Origin: Ornithodoros turicata | Taxonomy: Eukaryota; Arthropoda; Arachnida; Ixodida; Argasidae | DNA length: 64,000 nt | Assembly (NCBI RefSeq): GCF_037126465.1 | Contig: NW_026999451.1 | Location: forward strand, 248,001-312,000 | Direction of reading: 5' to 3' | Shown here: piece after piece, positions 54,291 through 64,000 of the stretch | Numbering within the stretch: the stretch's first letter is position 1 | How the letters are laid out: the number at the start of each line of letters is the position of its first letter | Translations under genes and position numbers: made by a program | Notes under the pieces: generated by a model | The model's database searches: none | What the model was told of the DNA's origin: nothing | What the model saw: only the letters and a program-made list of their open reading frames with translations

Positions 54291-54640
54291 GTGTCAGCTC
54301 AGAAAAAAAAAAAACGAATGTCGGGTCCTAACAGAAAAATCAAGAAAAGATCTTCCCGGAACAGCACCGCAAGGGGTACTGCCCCGACGACCTTGTTATC
54401 GGCCGCGCGTTCAAAGAAAACAGAAAAGTCGTATTGCCAACTGTAGGATGGGACAAGCGAAAGCTTGCCCACATCACATTTCAAAAATAGTACTGCTCTC
54501 GCCCTAAAACGAAGAGCAGGAAACCAGAAAAGTGTGTATTGTCATCAAGTAGGAGAGCTACCTATGGAGGTAGTCCCCTTTGGACAGACACTAACATTAC
54601 GAAAAACAGAAAACACGGTAACTGAAAAGATTTTATTCAC
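54291..54640. repeat. Spacer with dispersed repeat copy 3
   Basis: 54426-54513 repeats 47219-47300. A run of A at 54303-54314 precedes it. No gene is seen. Confidence 0.5.
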
Positions 54641-54940
54641 AGTGATTACTTAAATGTCACACATGAAAATCAATCGCCGACTATGTACACGAGGGTGGCA
54701 TGCCTATGCCTCAAAAACGACCTTTCCCCTTGTGTTCCGTTCCCTTTCTCGGTGCACGTTTGCAAGCACTGAAGTTATGCCATTCTTGCTAGAAAGTTGT
54801 TAACAGTTTCACCCGGGAGTTAGCAACCTCGACTATGTTGACACAAGTCCACGCAGACGAAAATGCTGTCTCACCCGTCATCAGCAACTGTCTTTCGAGG
54901 AACTGTTTCACATCACTTCCAACACAGTCGACCAACATCA

Positions 54941-55573
54941 TCACGGAGCACCACTGCCTGGACTGTATGGTGTCCCTGCATCGGGCCTTCCAAAGAGCTT
55001 GTTCTGCAATGGCTGTGAACAGAACCCGAAGCTTGCCTTCTGTTGCACCGTACGATCTTGTCTGGAGCCCAGCAGGGAGCCGCAAGCGATATTTCGAGAT
55101 AGTATTGACCATACTCTGCGGGCAACAGGGCATTCACGGAAAACATGCACTGCGGATTCTTCTTTTCGGCACCGCACGCAGGTGGATGTTCGAGAGACTC
55201 CCCAACGGCTCAGCCGATCCCGCGTTGGTAGTGCATCCCAGGCAGTGCGCCATCGCAGATCTTGAACAGAACTTGGTAGCCATAGCGGCGCGACGGCGCC
55301 CCAGCGGTATCCGAGACGGGGTTCGTCCTTGAATGTGGGGCCATAACAAGCATCTCTGATATTTTTGTTGGAGGCGTTTCTTTGGCATCGACGCCTTCTA
55401 GTCCTTGTATTGTAGAGTAGTGACCGAGGATAACGGCGTAATGAGCAGCCGGAGTTTCCGCTAGAAGACATGTTCAATGAAGACCGAGGTAAGACAGCTC
55501 TGCCGAGGGGCCCCATCCAGTATGCCATTAGTCTTCCAGCCGGATGATCAGGTGCATCTGCTATACGCAACAC
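54941..55573 (-). pseudogene. Tx1/L1-like LINE, ORF2 C-terminal segment
   Basis: The 210-codon frame follows the RT at 55585-57468 in a different frame. It includes LRIADAPDHPAGRLMAYWMG, DLRWRTAWDALPTRDRLSRW and the Cys/His knot STCVRCRKEESAVHVFRECP found after the RT of such LINEs. A frameshift near 55580 cuts it from the RT. Confidence 0.75.
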
Positions 55574-55584
55574 CTGTCGCAGTG

Positions 55585-57468
55585 CTAGGTTTTAGCCACT
55601 GTACCTATTTCGGGTAAATCCCATCCACCCCGCAAAGTTGGACAATGAAGATATTGGCGTGCGACGTAATGTGTCTTACCACTCCAGAAGAATTTGATGA
55701 GGGCTGAATGCAGTGAACGGACAACAGAGCAAGGGGGAACGCTCACGTGTGACAGGTGCCACAGTCGCGCCGTGAAGACTCCTCGTATCAGGTATGCCTT
55801 CTCTCTGTAGGAGAGTGCGAACGTGTTCGCCTTGGCTATCTCTTTCTGTATTTCCAGGGTTGCTTGTGTCCAGTTTGACCGTGATAATCCCTTAGCTGTA
55901 AAGAGAACGCCTAAGATGCGAAGTGTAGGGCACACGGCAAAATCTAGTTGATTCAGGCTAAAACTACCTAACAAGAGGAGCTTGCTCTTGTCTTTGTTCA
56001 AGCTTGCACCAGAATACAAAGCGTACTGATCAAACAAGTCCAAGATGTGCATGAGTGAGTCCGGGTCGTGTAAGAAACATGTGATGTCATCAGCATAAGC
56101 TGTCACCTTCCAAGCACCAGAACCAGGGAGGGGCAACCCATTCACTCTGTTACATGAGATAATACTGCGAAGAAACGGATCCAAACTGATAACAAATAGC
56201 AGAGGTGACAGTGGGCAGCCTTGTCTAACACCGCGCTCTATATGAAAGGTTCCACCAATGGCATTGCCGAACAGTAGAGTACTTGTTTGCTGGTTGTATG
56301 CAGTTTTGATCCACTGGGAAAACTCTGGCGGAAGTCCATACGCGTCAAGGAGGCAAAACAGATAAGAATGCGCTACCCTGTCAAACGCCTTCGACTGATC
56401 CAGAGACAAAAGTGCTCCACTTGAACGACGAAATTCTGTGTATTGTATCATGTCCCGAATGCCGGAGAGTGCTGTGTACATACTTCGACCTTGCACACTG
56501 CACACTTGGGCTGGATGTACAATGCTCTCCATCACACTGTTTAGTCTTGCTGTCAGGACGGCCATGACGATCTTGTAGTCACTATTCAGTAGAGAAATTG
56601 GGCGCCATGTTGACGGATCACTGGGGTTACTGTTGTCTTTAGGAATCATGACAACGTAACTGGCCATGAATTCGGGGTTCCATGAGGAGGTGGTTAGTAT
56701 CCACTGAAGATATCTGTGAAAGTAATTGCGGAGTGCAGGCCAAAACATTTTGTAGAAGGCATTCGGTAACCCATCCGGTCCTGGAGAAGATCCGCTTTTC
56801 AGCTTCTTCACTGCGTTGTCAATTTCTTCTTTAGTCACAGAAGATATCAACAAGGAGCGTTCCTCGTTTGAGAGTTTGGGCAGGGACTGCAGTACTTGGG
56901 CAGGGACCTCTGCAGTTGCCTCAGAGCAAAACTGTCGAGAAAAGAACTGTTGGAAAGCTTGGCGGTCTGTTCTTGACTGAGTGATGTACTCAGCAGCTGT
57001 AGTTGCCTCCGGATCGATAAATCGCCTGGAACGCAGGTAGCGCAAGGACCCTGGCCCTGCAACAGACCGAGACCGGAAAAATTCTAGTCGCGCTGCCATA
57101 GTGCTAGACTTCAAAAGAGCCATTCGTTCTGCCTCCAGGCAGTCAAGGTATGTCTTTGCTTTCGAACAGAGCACACTGGAACGTCGAGCTATGCGTATCT
57201 TCTTTGTCAGAACAGTTAGTTGGTTGGTACGCTGGCGAGCCTTCGACCGACCCATTGCTGTGAAGAGGAGACGGAGATATTTCTTGATCTTGGACCAACC
57301 CTCGAATGTCGTCTCTGTTCCAAGTAGTCTTTCAGACAAGAATTCGTTCACTGTCGTTATCGTATCTTCGTCGCATAAAGCAGCGTGAGACAATCTCCAC
57401 GGTCGATGAATTCGCTCTGCTCTTTGAGGTACACGTAGCGTCATCACGACGGCTCGGTGATCTGACAC
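55585..57468 (-). pseudogene. Tx1/L1-like LINE, ORF2 reverse transcriptase
   Basis: 627 codons hold a complete RT core: GSSPGPDGLPNAFYKMFWPA, WRPISLLNSDYKI, ALLSLDQSKAFDRVAHSYLF (first catalytic Asp), ERGVRQGCPLSPLLFVISLD, then VTAYADDITCFL (the YADD box) and the thumb with FFWSGKTHYVAR. The enzyme copies its RNA at a nick made by the endonuclease. It overlaps the endonuclease frame at about 57444-57468 in another frame, so a frameshift separates them. Of the LINEs in this window it is the best preserved. Confidence 0.9.
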
Positions 57469-58178
57469 ATACCTTCCACTTTGGGAAACCTCAAATACAT
57501 CACACCTCGCACATAGCTTGTGTATTCTTGTGGTACGTAAAATCGATCCAAGCGCGAGCTGCTTTGTCCTCGGTGCCAGGTGTACACGAATTCGTTACCG
57601 CGTGTTAGTTCCCACGCGTCTTGTAATTGGAATTGCTGTACCATTCTGAGTAACTCTCGACCATTCCACACCGGTCGTCCAGCACCAGGCCCTCGGACAT
57701 CTCTCACACCGTTCAAGACGCAGTTGAAGTCTCCCACAAGAAAAGTAGAAGATGGGCTTAACAGGTGAACATCAAGATCAGCGAAAAATGCATTGGTGGA
57801 GTTCATCTGAGCAGGGGCATACACATTAACTATGCGAAGTCTGTTCCCCGCAATGTTTATGTCCACAGCGATGACGCGGCCCTCACTGTCTGGAGTCGAG
57901 AAAGCGCCAGATAACACACCAGTAAAGCGAGTGGATGCTAGGCTAAAAAAACAGTTCACGCGGAAACGTTGTCTGAACGATTCTACTTCTTGCACCGTGG
58001 TAAAATTAGTTTCTTGCAAAAGCAGAATGTCTACTCTGGCAGCTGCGGCGAAATTAATTACTTCTGCTTGCTTATCGGGATTTCGAAATCCCTGTACGTT
58101 GAGAGTGCATACTCGCAAATCCATTGTTAGAAAGAGGAGTACGAGCTGCACAGCAAGTCGCCAGTTGTTATGACCCAT
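57444..58178 (-). pseudogene. Tx1/L1-like LINE, ORF2 APE endonuclease
   Basis: From MDLRVCTLNVQGFRNPDKQA (Asn of the first motif) through LLLQETNF (catalytic Glu), LRIVNVYAPA and LVGDFNCVLN (Asp/Asn), to RLDRFYVP; the final SDHRAV motif is shifted into the RT frame. APE-type endonucleases nick target DNA to prime reverse transcription. The likely start is the Met at 58123 rather than the one at 58178, which lies 12 bases past the ORF1 stop. Confidence 0.88.
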
Positions 58179-58190
58179 ATTACGAATACT

Positions 58191-59156
58191 CTAGTCAGAC
58201 GAGGTGTCGGAATCTCCAAAAAGATCTCGCTTCAGTTCGCGATGTAAGTCGCTCGCCAGCTTGGCTCTCTTCTTTGTTGGAACAGAGCCTTCGCTCGACG
58301 TCGTTGTAGCATGTTGGTGTTTCCCTGATGTAGTTAGGTCATTGCTTGTAGAACTCTCGCTGTCGCTTATCAAGTGTGTCCCAGCATTCATGTGCTGTGT
58401 TGAAGATGGCTGATGTGTCGCAGCATCACTCTTCACATCAGAAGTTGCGGAGTAGCTGTCGCTTCCCACCTCTGTGTCTTCATCCATGGATGATGGAGAT
58501 GCATCTTGGGTCGCTTCAGGCTTAGCGTAGCAAGTAATATTGGACGGCACGGTCTCACTCGGAGGGGATTCCGCACCATTCAGCAGTTGCTCACGTGGCA
58601 TATTATCGCAAGAAAAGCTTTCACGTTCATTCATTGGGACGTCGCCTTGTTGGTCAGTTTGGAGAGTTGGTACCACAGTGGTGACTTCGCTGGTAGGCCC
58701 AAGCGGAGCTGGGTCAACGTTTGCTGTCGTGGGCGTCGGTTTTGGTGGTCGGATAATGTCAGCGAACGTGCGCTTGCGGATACAATCAGCCGTAGCGTGG
58801 TTGCCTTTGCATCGATGACACTGCGAGGTGCATTCTTCTGCTTGATGGCCAAATCTTGAGCAACGTGAACAAAACGGCGTAGTACAGGCGGCCCGGTAGT
58901 GACCTTCGCGCTTGCACTTGCTGCAAACACGGCGCACTCCTGGATAGTCGCAGTTGACACGGTGACCAAGAACCCTAATGAAGTTTGGGACTAGGTTATT
59001 TTCGTTCATTTGCATACATGCAACTCTGTGTCCATTTTTGATCGTTGGCCTGTCTTTGGAATACATCTTCTCCAACTTTTCGACTTTTCCAAACGGAGCG
59101 AGGGCACGAAGGAGGTATTCATCCGGGACGTACGGGGGTAGATACATACAAGTCAC
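58191..59156 (-). CDS. Tx1/L1-like LINE, ORF1 with three zinc knuckles
   Basis: The frame continues upstream of its first Met to about 59230, so the N-terminus is truncated at the junction with the right arm. Near the start, LPPYVPDEYLLRALAPFGKV reads like an RRM-type fold. Then come CSKCKREGHYRAAC, CSRCSRFGHQAEEC and CHRCKGNHATADC (CCHC-like). The last 150 residues are Ser/Thr/Asp-rich. ORF1 proteins bind the element RNA and form particles for retrotransposition. Confidence 0.82.
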   Translation of the reverse strand: MTCMYLPPYVPDEYLLRALAPFGKVEKLEKMYSKDRPTIKNGHRVACMQMNENNLVPNFIRVLGHRVNCDYPGVRRVCSKCKREGHYRAACTTPFCSRCSRFGHQAEECTSQCHRCKGNHATADCIRKRTFADIIRPPKPTPTTANVDPAPLGPTSEVTTVVPTLQTDQQGDVPMNERESFSCDNMPREQLLNGAESPPSETVPSNITCYAKPEATQDASPSSMDEDTEVGSDSYSATSDVKSDAATHQPSSTQHMNAGTHLISDSESSTSNDLTTSGKHQHATTTSSEGSVPTKKRAKLASDLHRELKRDLFGDSDTSSD

Positions 59157-59749
59157 ACGGAGGAAGTCAAGCTTGTAACTGTTACCGCGGCGATCACCGC
59201 AAACGCGAGATCCGAGTTTGGCGACTGTTACATAACCTCAGCGCCAGTCGTTCAACTTTACTGGTGTGGCGGATGCGTTTATGATAAAAATGTTCGTCAC
59301 GGGTGCTCCCCTAGCTGAAGGCGATGACGACGACGCATGAGTTAACTGGTGCCGGTGACACAATTCTGTGAAATATTCTGCCTAGGATCATACCTAGGAA
59401 GGAACGCGACCATGTGAGGGCGACAACGGCAAGCCCTTTTACCACCACCACCACCATCTAGGAACGCGTGCCTTACGGTAGCAGTTTGAATCAGTGGTGT
59501 CGGCGTGACCACCACTCCTAGGAACCACAAGACACTGTAGCACCAGGTCACTACCAGGTAAGCGGGAAAGTGATGGGAAAATCAATGAACTTAAAGGGAC
59601 CATGATGATTTCCGTGAATAGCGAATACTCTGCAGGACAACGTTCTCACGATGCTTTACTATCGAATAGATACATCGACCTCTAACTGTATTTAGTACAA
59701 CTGGGGCAGAGTTATCGGGCAAAAATAGCAGGGCGTGACTGCTGGATAA

Positions 59750-60016
59750 TTGGCTTTGAAAAGGGCTTACGTCACAGCTATCCAATTCTCTGAGCCAACT
59801 GTGAACGACGAGGATGACCGCGGGACCATGTGGGTGCATGGTTTTGGTTTGGACAACAACGACGTGGTATATCTGCCGTCGAAATCACTCGAAATACGGC
59901 GAAAGGCAAATATCAGAAACGGAGGAAGAGACTATGCGACACACACAGCGTCTATGAATCGTTCGGTACTATGGAGCGATCACTGTGAGGCAGTTGTGTG
60001 TTGTATGAGAGACTAA
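59750..60016 (+). CDS. Small ORF (88 codons), right-arm copy
   Basis: Differs by one residue from the ORF at 2952-3218. Begins MALKRAYVTAIQFSEPTVND and ends SDHCEAVVCCMRD. No family was recognised and no promoter is evident. Confidence 0.3.
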   Translation: MALKRAYVTAIQFSEPTVNDEDDRGTMWVHGFGLDNNDVVYLPSKSLEIRRKANIRNGGRDYATHTASMNRSVLWSDHCEAVVCCMRD

Positions 60017-61359
60017 ATGTGGTTGTGATGTTTGTTACATGAGACAGCGCTGGCTTAATTAATGAATAAATGTTCTCGTGACTGACGCTTCAGGTACAGT
60101 TGAGAAACGTTCGTTACGGCAGTTACAACTAGTCCCGCCTTCCGAGGAGAAGGGGTTTTTAGAAAGGGCGCAATGATACAGCCGCCGATGGGGCTGTCCG
60201 ACGTTCTATCGCTGGTGTCCTCAGTCTCGGGGGAACGCTTTTTATGCGAGGGAGTAACTGGACACCACAACTACTCCCCTCTTACTTGACGTTATTGGAT
60301 TATCCTCAGATCTGTGCAGTGATTGGCCTTGCGTGTGTCGCGTGGTGAAGCTGTATCCGGATTGTCCTCAATAATGACTCCTCAGTTGTATAATTCGTAT
60401 TTTCTAATATTTTCAGCTCAACGTAATACATTTACTCGAAATAAATGACCTGTTAACTGCATCGCCTCTGTTAGGGATGCACTCGCAGATGACGACGCAG
60501 GAAGGAGTTGACAGTATGTGTCGCAGGTAGTAGTCATCCATTTTGTCCCACGCCTTCGTCGAATGAGACTCGAAGGAGTCTGCAGTCAGGAGTACCACAT
60601 GTCCTTGCTTATTATACTCCGCAGATGAGTGATTGAGATGAGGACTGTATGGGGATCACTCCTGTGCCGAGATGAAATCACTGAGACTTCCTCTGCTCCA
60701 GCCGCGCACCATCGTTGCTTTGTGAGCTAGCGCCGAGTGTCGTTGAAACACGTATGGTTCGTTACCGAAAATGGAAATTGATCCGAGGGACCAAATGCTT
60801 CTTTAGGATGTTGTTCATGTGATTGTCCTGGTGGATCTTTACTCCTGGACCCACGAGCTCTCCAGCACATCTGACGCTTCTATTCCATCATCGCCGATCA
60901 GGACTCGAGTTCCAGTTGAGTTTCAGGCGTCTACATCTCTTTAACGCTGGGGCAGTATCCATCGAAGAAGGAAATGCAAGGAGCGGCTCTTCCTTCCAGA
61001 CTGGCATAGCCGCCCTCTAGCGGTCGCTCGGGTCAAAATCGCCATTACGTCCTGTCCACCACGTGATCCTCTCTAAAGTTTCGGTTTTGCGAGACTTTGT
61101 TTCTCGCGCTGCTCTCCGTGTGATTTCGCTTTTCGAAAGTCATTTATTGTGGAAATGTGAGCACCTTCGTAGAAACGACGTATGGTAATGTGTTTCTGTC
61201 CCGCTCTGCGGCTCTCGCCGAACAGAAAGCAGCTCTGTCACGGGAACACGTTTATTCGTAAGTACACGATCAGTTATTTTAGTCTCCTGTGTGTCTCGAG
61301 TCATGTTGAATCGGGACCTGGCACTGTGCCGCAGATTCATTTCATATCCTCTGTTGTTG

Positions 61360-61575
61360 TACAGCTTTGTGGCAAAAGTTTACGGAACACGGCGCCTGCC
61401 CATTTCTTCATAGGAGCGCCCATGTGGGTATGACGAAGAGATCGAATAAGAAACGGGTGGCCGGCTATTCCTTCCATCTCTCAGTATGTGTGCCTACTCC
61501 AGCTTGCTGCTAGGTTGTCGCTCCATTGAGAAATGCTGCACACCGGTGTTGCGTAAACTTTTGTCCCAAGCTGTA
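61360..61575. mobile_element. Uninterrupted Tc1/mariner-like MITE in the right arm
   Basis: TACAGCTTTGTGGCAAAAGT and ACTTTTGTCCCAAGCTGTA are inverted ends flanked by TA. It is the empty-site version of the SINE-bearing copy at 997-1596. It has no coding capacity. Confidence 0.75.
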
Positions 61576-61980
61576 GGAATCTGATTAATGTGTGCTGGGT
61601 CGTTAGTTACGCGTGTGGTAGTGGGTCAGTTCGTGTAGAGCCTTTCAGAGCTTTTGTGTATTTCAGACGTCGTGGAGATGGTCAGTTCACGTAGAATATG
61701 CAACCGTCTAGACTGACGTACCAAGGGTAGGTTAGGAGAGCCTTCTATATTTTTCATGCGTTGTAGAGTGGTCACTTCACGTGGATATGCACCCGTTGAG
61801 ACTGACCAAGTTTAGGCCTCTACACCCTTTACGTATTTCACACTCTGGGGTGGGTTGGTTCATGTAGAACATGCACCCGTCGAGACTGACCAGGGTCAGG
61901 TAAGGACTGCGTAAATATTTTTTCACACTTTGGGAGTGGGTCAGTTCATGTATGGATATGAACACGTAGAGATTGACAAA

Positions 61981-64000
61981 AGACTCCACTCTTCTGTGAA
62001 CCGATAAATGTATCGTTCGGCAAAATGGTTGATGGCGAGAGTGTTACGCAGTAAAGTTGGGTTTTCAGACGGCATGCGTTGTTATCGCTGCACGGCGTGC
62101 AGTTGTGCAGGCGCACGGGATCCGATGAAAATGCAGTCGTACAGAAAATCGAAAGAGAAATAAACGAACGCAATGTCTGCTGCTTAGTACAATTTATTGC
62201 CCCCAAAAGTTCCCGCCACCCATGATCATGTTAGTGAAGGAGAATACCAGGGTCTCTTATTTCATATACGTGCATTTGATCATTTCGTAGTTAACGGTTG
62301 CCGGTCAGCCATGTTGTTCATCCAAGGTAGCATTCTTTGCACCCGCTTGCCCTTGTGCAACTTTTCTCAGTGCAACCGAGAACACCCTCAATACAAGCGC
62401 AGAGGTCGACTACAACTTGACGACCTGCAAAGGGAAAAGTCCTCACAATGATGGCTATACGGTAACATAGTAATTCCAAAGGAACTTACGTTCAAGCTCG
62501 TGTGCTTCAGGTGCAGCTTCACTGGCGACAAATACACCTTAAAAAGAAAGGGAAATTTTGAGTTTCTCGCACTCTCAAGTTCCCCGCCACCTGGATCGCA
62601 CCAGGTGAGCTGTTGCGTCAGGCGCTTTCGACAGCTTGTTACGCGTCCTGAGCACCTCACGTGACTACCTCATCTCTCTAAACGTGTTACCGAATGACGA
62701 GGAAAGCCTTCGTGTAGAAAACTTTCTGCTGTCTTAGGCGAAGGACATGTTCAAGGAAAAAGAAAAGATGGGGGGGGGGGGTGTATATGGGCGTTTTTCA
62801 GTTGGTTCGCCATAAGTTTCAACCTAACAAATGCTAAATTATCCTGGAGCGATCCGCTAGGGTAAAAGACGGGGACAAAAACCGAAGTTCGGAACCCGCC
62901 AATGTTTCCAACACCGTGTGTTCTTTTCAGTGGTTTACCCAGAATTCCAAGCGTGGAGAGGTGTGAGAAAAAGGGTGTTGCGTCATTATTATAGTTATCA
63001 TAACATATCATCACTGACATGTGTCTAAACCAGAATCACCCCCACCCCCTGTAGGGGATGCACAGGTCGAAAATGTAGAGGGTGTCACAGAACATTTGGG
63101 GGCGTTAGGGGGGTGTAGAGGGTGTACTATCCTAGGAGATCTCCTCCGGCTATAGTAGAATATTGTCGGTTGGAAACTATCGCAGCTCTCGAAGTGGAAC
63201 TTTTGGTTTGATCAAACTTTCACAACATCCTATATTAGATCCCATATTAGTGTTACCAAAGAGGAGGACGAAGACAACAGCGAAACGTAGAGGCGTCATT
63301 GTGTCCACGAAGAGGTCGTTGAAACTTTCCTGGAGAAAGAGAATACAAGAACTTGTTTGTTTGAAGTCCTCAGAAATAGTTTTGGTAGAAACCTCACTTC
63401 CTCCGATACAGCCATGTGTAGTTTGAACGAAAGTGAAAAATGATGACAGAAATGATAAACACGTATGCGTTTGTCCTTCTATATATGTGTTCCAGCCTCA
63501 GAACATGAATTGTCTCGCGTGAAAAATTAGTTGCGAGTTTCGCATCTAAGGTTAGGGTTCTAAAACTTTGACGTTGACGTTGAAAATACGCTTTTCGGCT
63601 GTTGTGCTTTTCTGATGATAAATGGATACTATTACAGGAGTCTTTTCTTCTAACGCCGTCGTTTTTCAGAGTCATCTTGAGTCGAGATATTTTGAGGGAG
63701 GAACAGACCGACGTCTTATCAAATCACAAACGTGGTATAGTTAGAACTGTGCCAAAGGAGCCGTGGTTACGAAGTGATTATAGTTTGTTTATCGTGTATT
63801 GAATTATAATTACTATATACAAAGCTTTGGGATGGAATTATGGGTGTCATTAGCACATGCTAGTATTGACTCCCACAGCTCATCCTCAATAACATTAGTT
63901 CACAGCCGCATAGAAAGACACTGAAAAGCAGTGAAACAACATGAAAAGTATTACCCACATACTCTTGCACTACAATCTTATAGCAAGATAATTAAGAAGA
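61981..64000. other. Unassigned right flank
   Basis: No gene could be supported. A G run sits at 62769-62781, a C-rich patch at 63038-63053, and a scrap of the tRNA-containing SINE (GTTCCAGCCTCAGAACATGA) at about 63488. Open frames up to about 90 codons look random. Confidence 0.35.

Larger units (their letters stand above)
59266..61980 (+). repeat. Right arm of the ~3-kb inverted repeat
   Basis: Reverse complement of 677-3700, uninterrupted by the SINE. Contents in order: LINE-derived scrap (59342-59551), the 88-codon ORF (59750-60016), an unassigned middle, the Tc1-like MITE (61360-61575) and the sub-repeats (61680-61980). The inner border ...GCGGATGCGTTTA directly follows the truncated 5' end of the LINE. 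Confidence 0.8.

Noticed and set aside
677..61980. Giant Maverick/Polinton-type element bounded by the long inverted arms
   Set aside because: No integrase, polymerase B, packaging ATPase or capsid-like gene lies between the arms, and a third partial arm copy exists.

Overview
The window looks like intron-rich, repeat-dense animal DNA, most probably from a tick or another arachnid. This rests on split exons with GT-AG borders, several families of tRNA-derived SINEs, non-LTR retrotransposons of at least three kinds, a Penelope-like element and many small DNA transposons. No prokaryotic gene organisation is seen. The species call is an inference from the repeat repertoire and is not proven by the sequence.

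One convincing host gene is present, on the + strand at about 14.9-35.4 kb. Ten short exons encode five tandem copies of a domain that reads as NAB conserved domain 1 (NCD1, a SAM-like fold known from the EGR co-repressors NAB1/NAB2). Each copy is split by an intron at the same glycine codon. Every intron in the model is phase 1, so each cassette is a symmetric module. They splice in frame to one 5.8-kb exon carrying a short ankyrin-like region, an HExxH metallopeptidase-like motif, a NACHT NTPase (Walker A GAPGMGKS, Walker B MLDGFDE) and a long C-terminal ankyrin array. Joined from the ATG at 14911, the exons total 6,966 nt, an uninterrupted frame of 2,321 codons plus stop. The architecture (NCD1 x5 - HExxH - NACHT - ANK) is that of an NLR-like signalling ATPase with an unexpected N-terminal module. 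It is the best candidate for an undescribed system here; its role in innate immunity is inferred.

The rest is mobile DNA. At 0.5-3.7 kb and 59.3-62.0 kb lie two arms of one ~3-kb repeat in inverted orientation, with a third partial copy at 52.5-53.0 kb. At 3.7-11.5 kb is a foldback-type element whose left arm has grown into 21 nearly identical ~233-bp satellite units, while its right arm keeps a few diverged inverted units. At 11.5-12.6 kb are MITEs and a SINE fragment. The gene's introns carry their own insertions: a TTAA-flanked element, a hairpin element, a Tc1/mariner-like MITE, a TA-flanked element, a hAT MITE with 8-bp target duplications and SINE pieces. From 37 to 59 kb there is a graveyard of retroelements: an RNase H-bearing LINE, jockey/CR1-like fragments, a Penelope-like element with GIY-YIG, and several Tx1/L1-like LINEs. 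The best preserved of these (54.9-59.2 kb, - strand) retains a zinc-knuckle ORF1, an APE endonuclease and a reverse transcriptase, but is broken by frameshifts. Several SINEs have clear target-site duplications, allowing the nesting order to be read. The outermost stretches (1-390, 62-64 kb) hold nothing recognisable.
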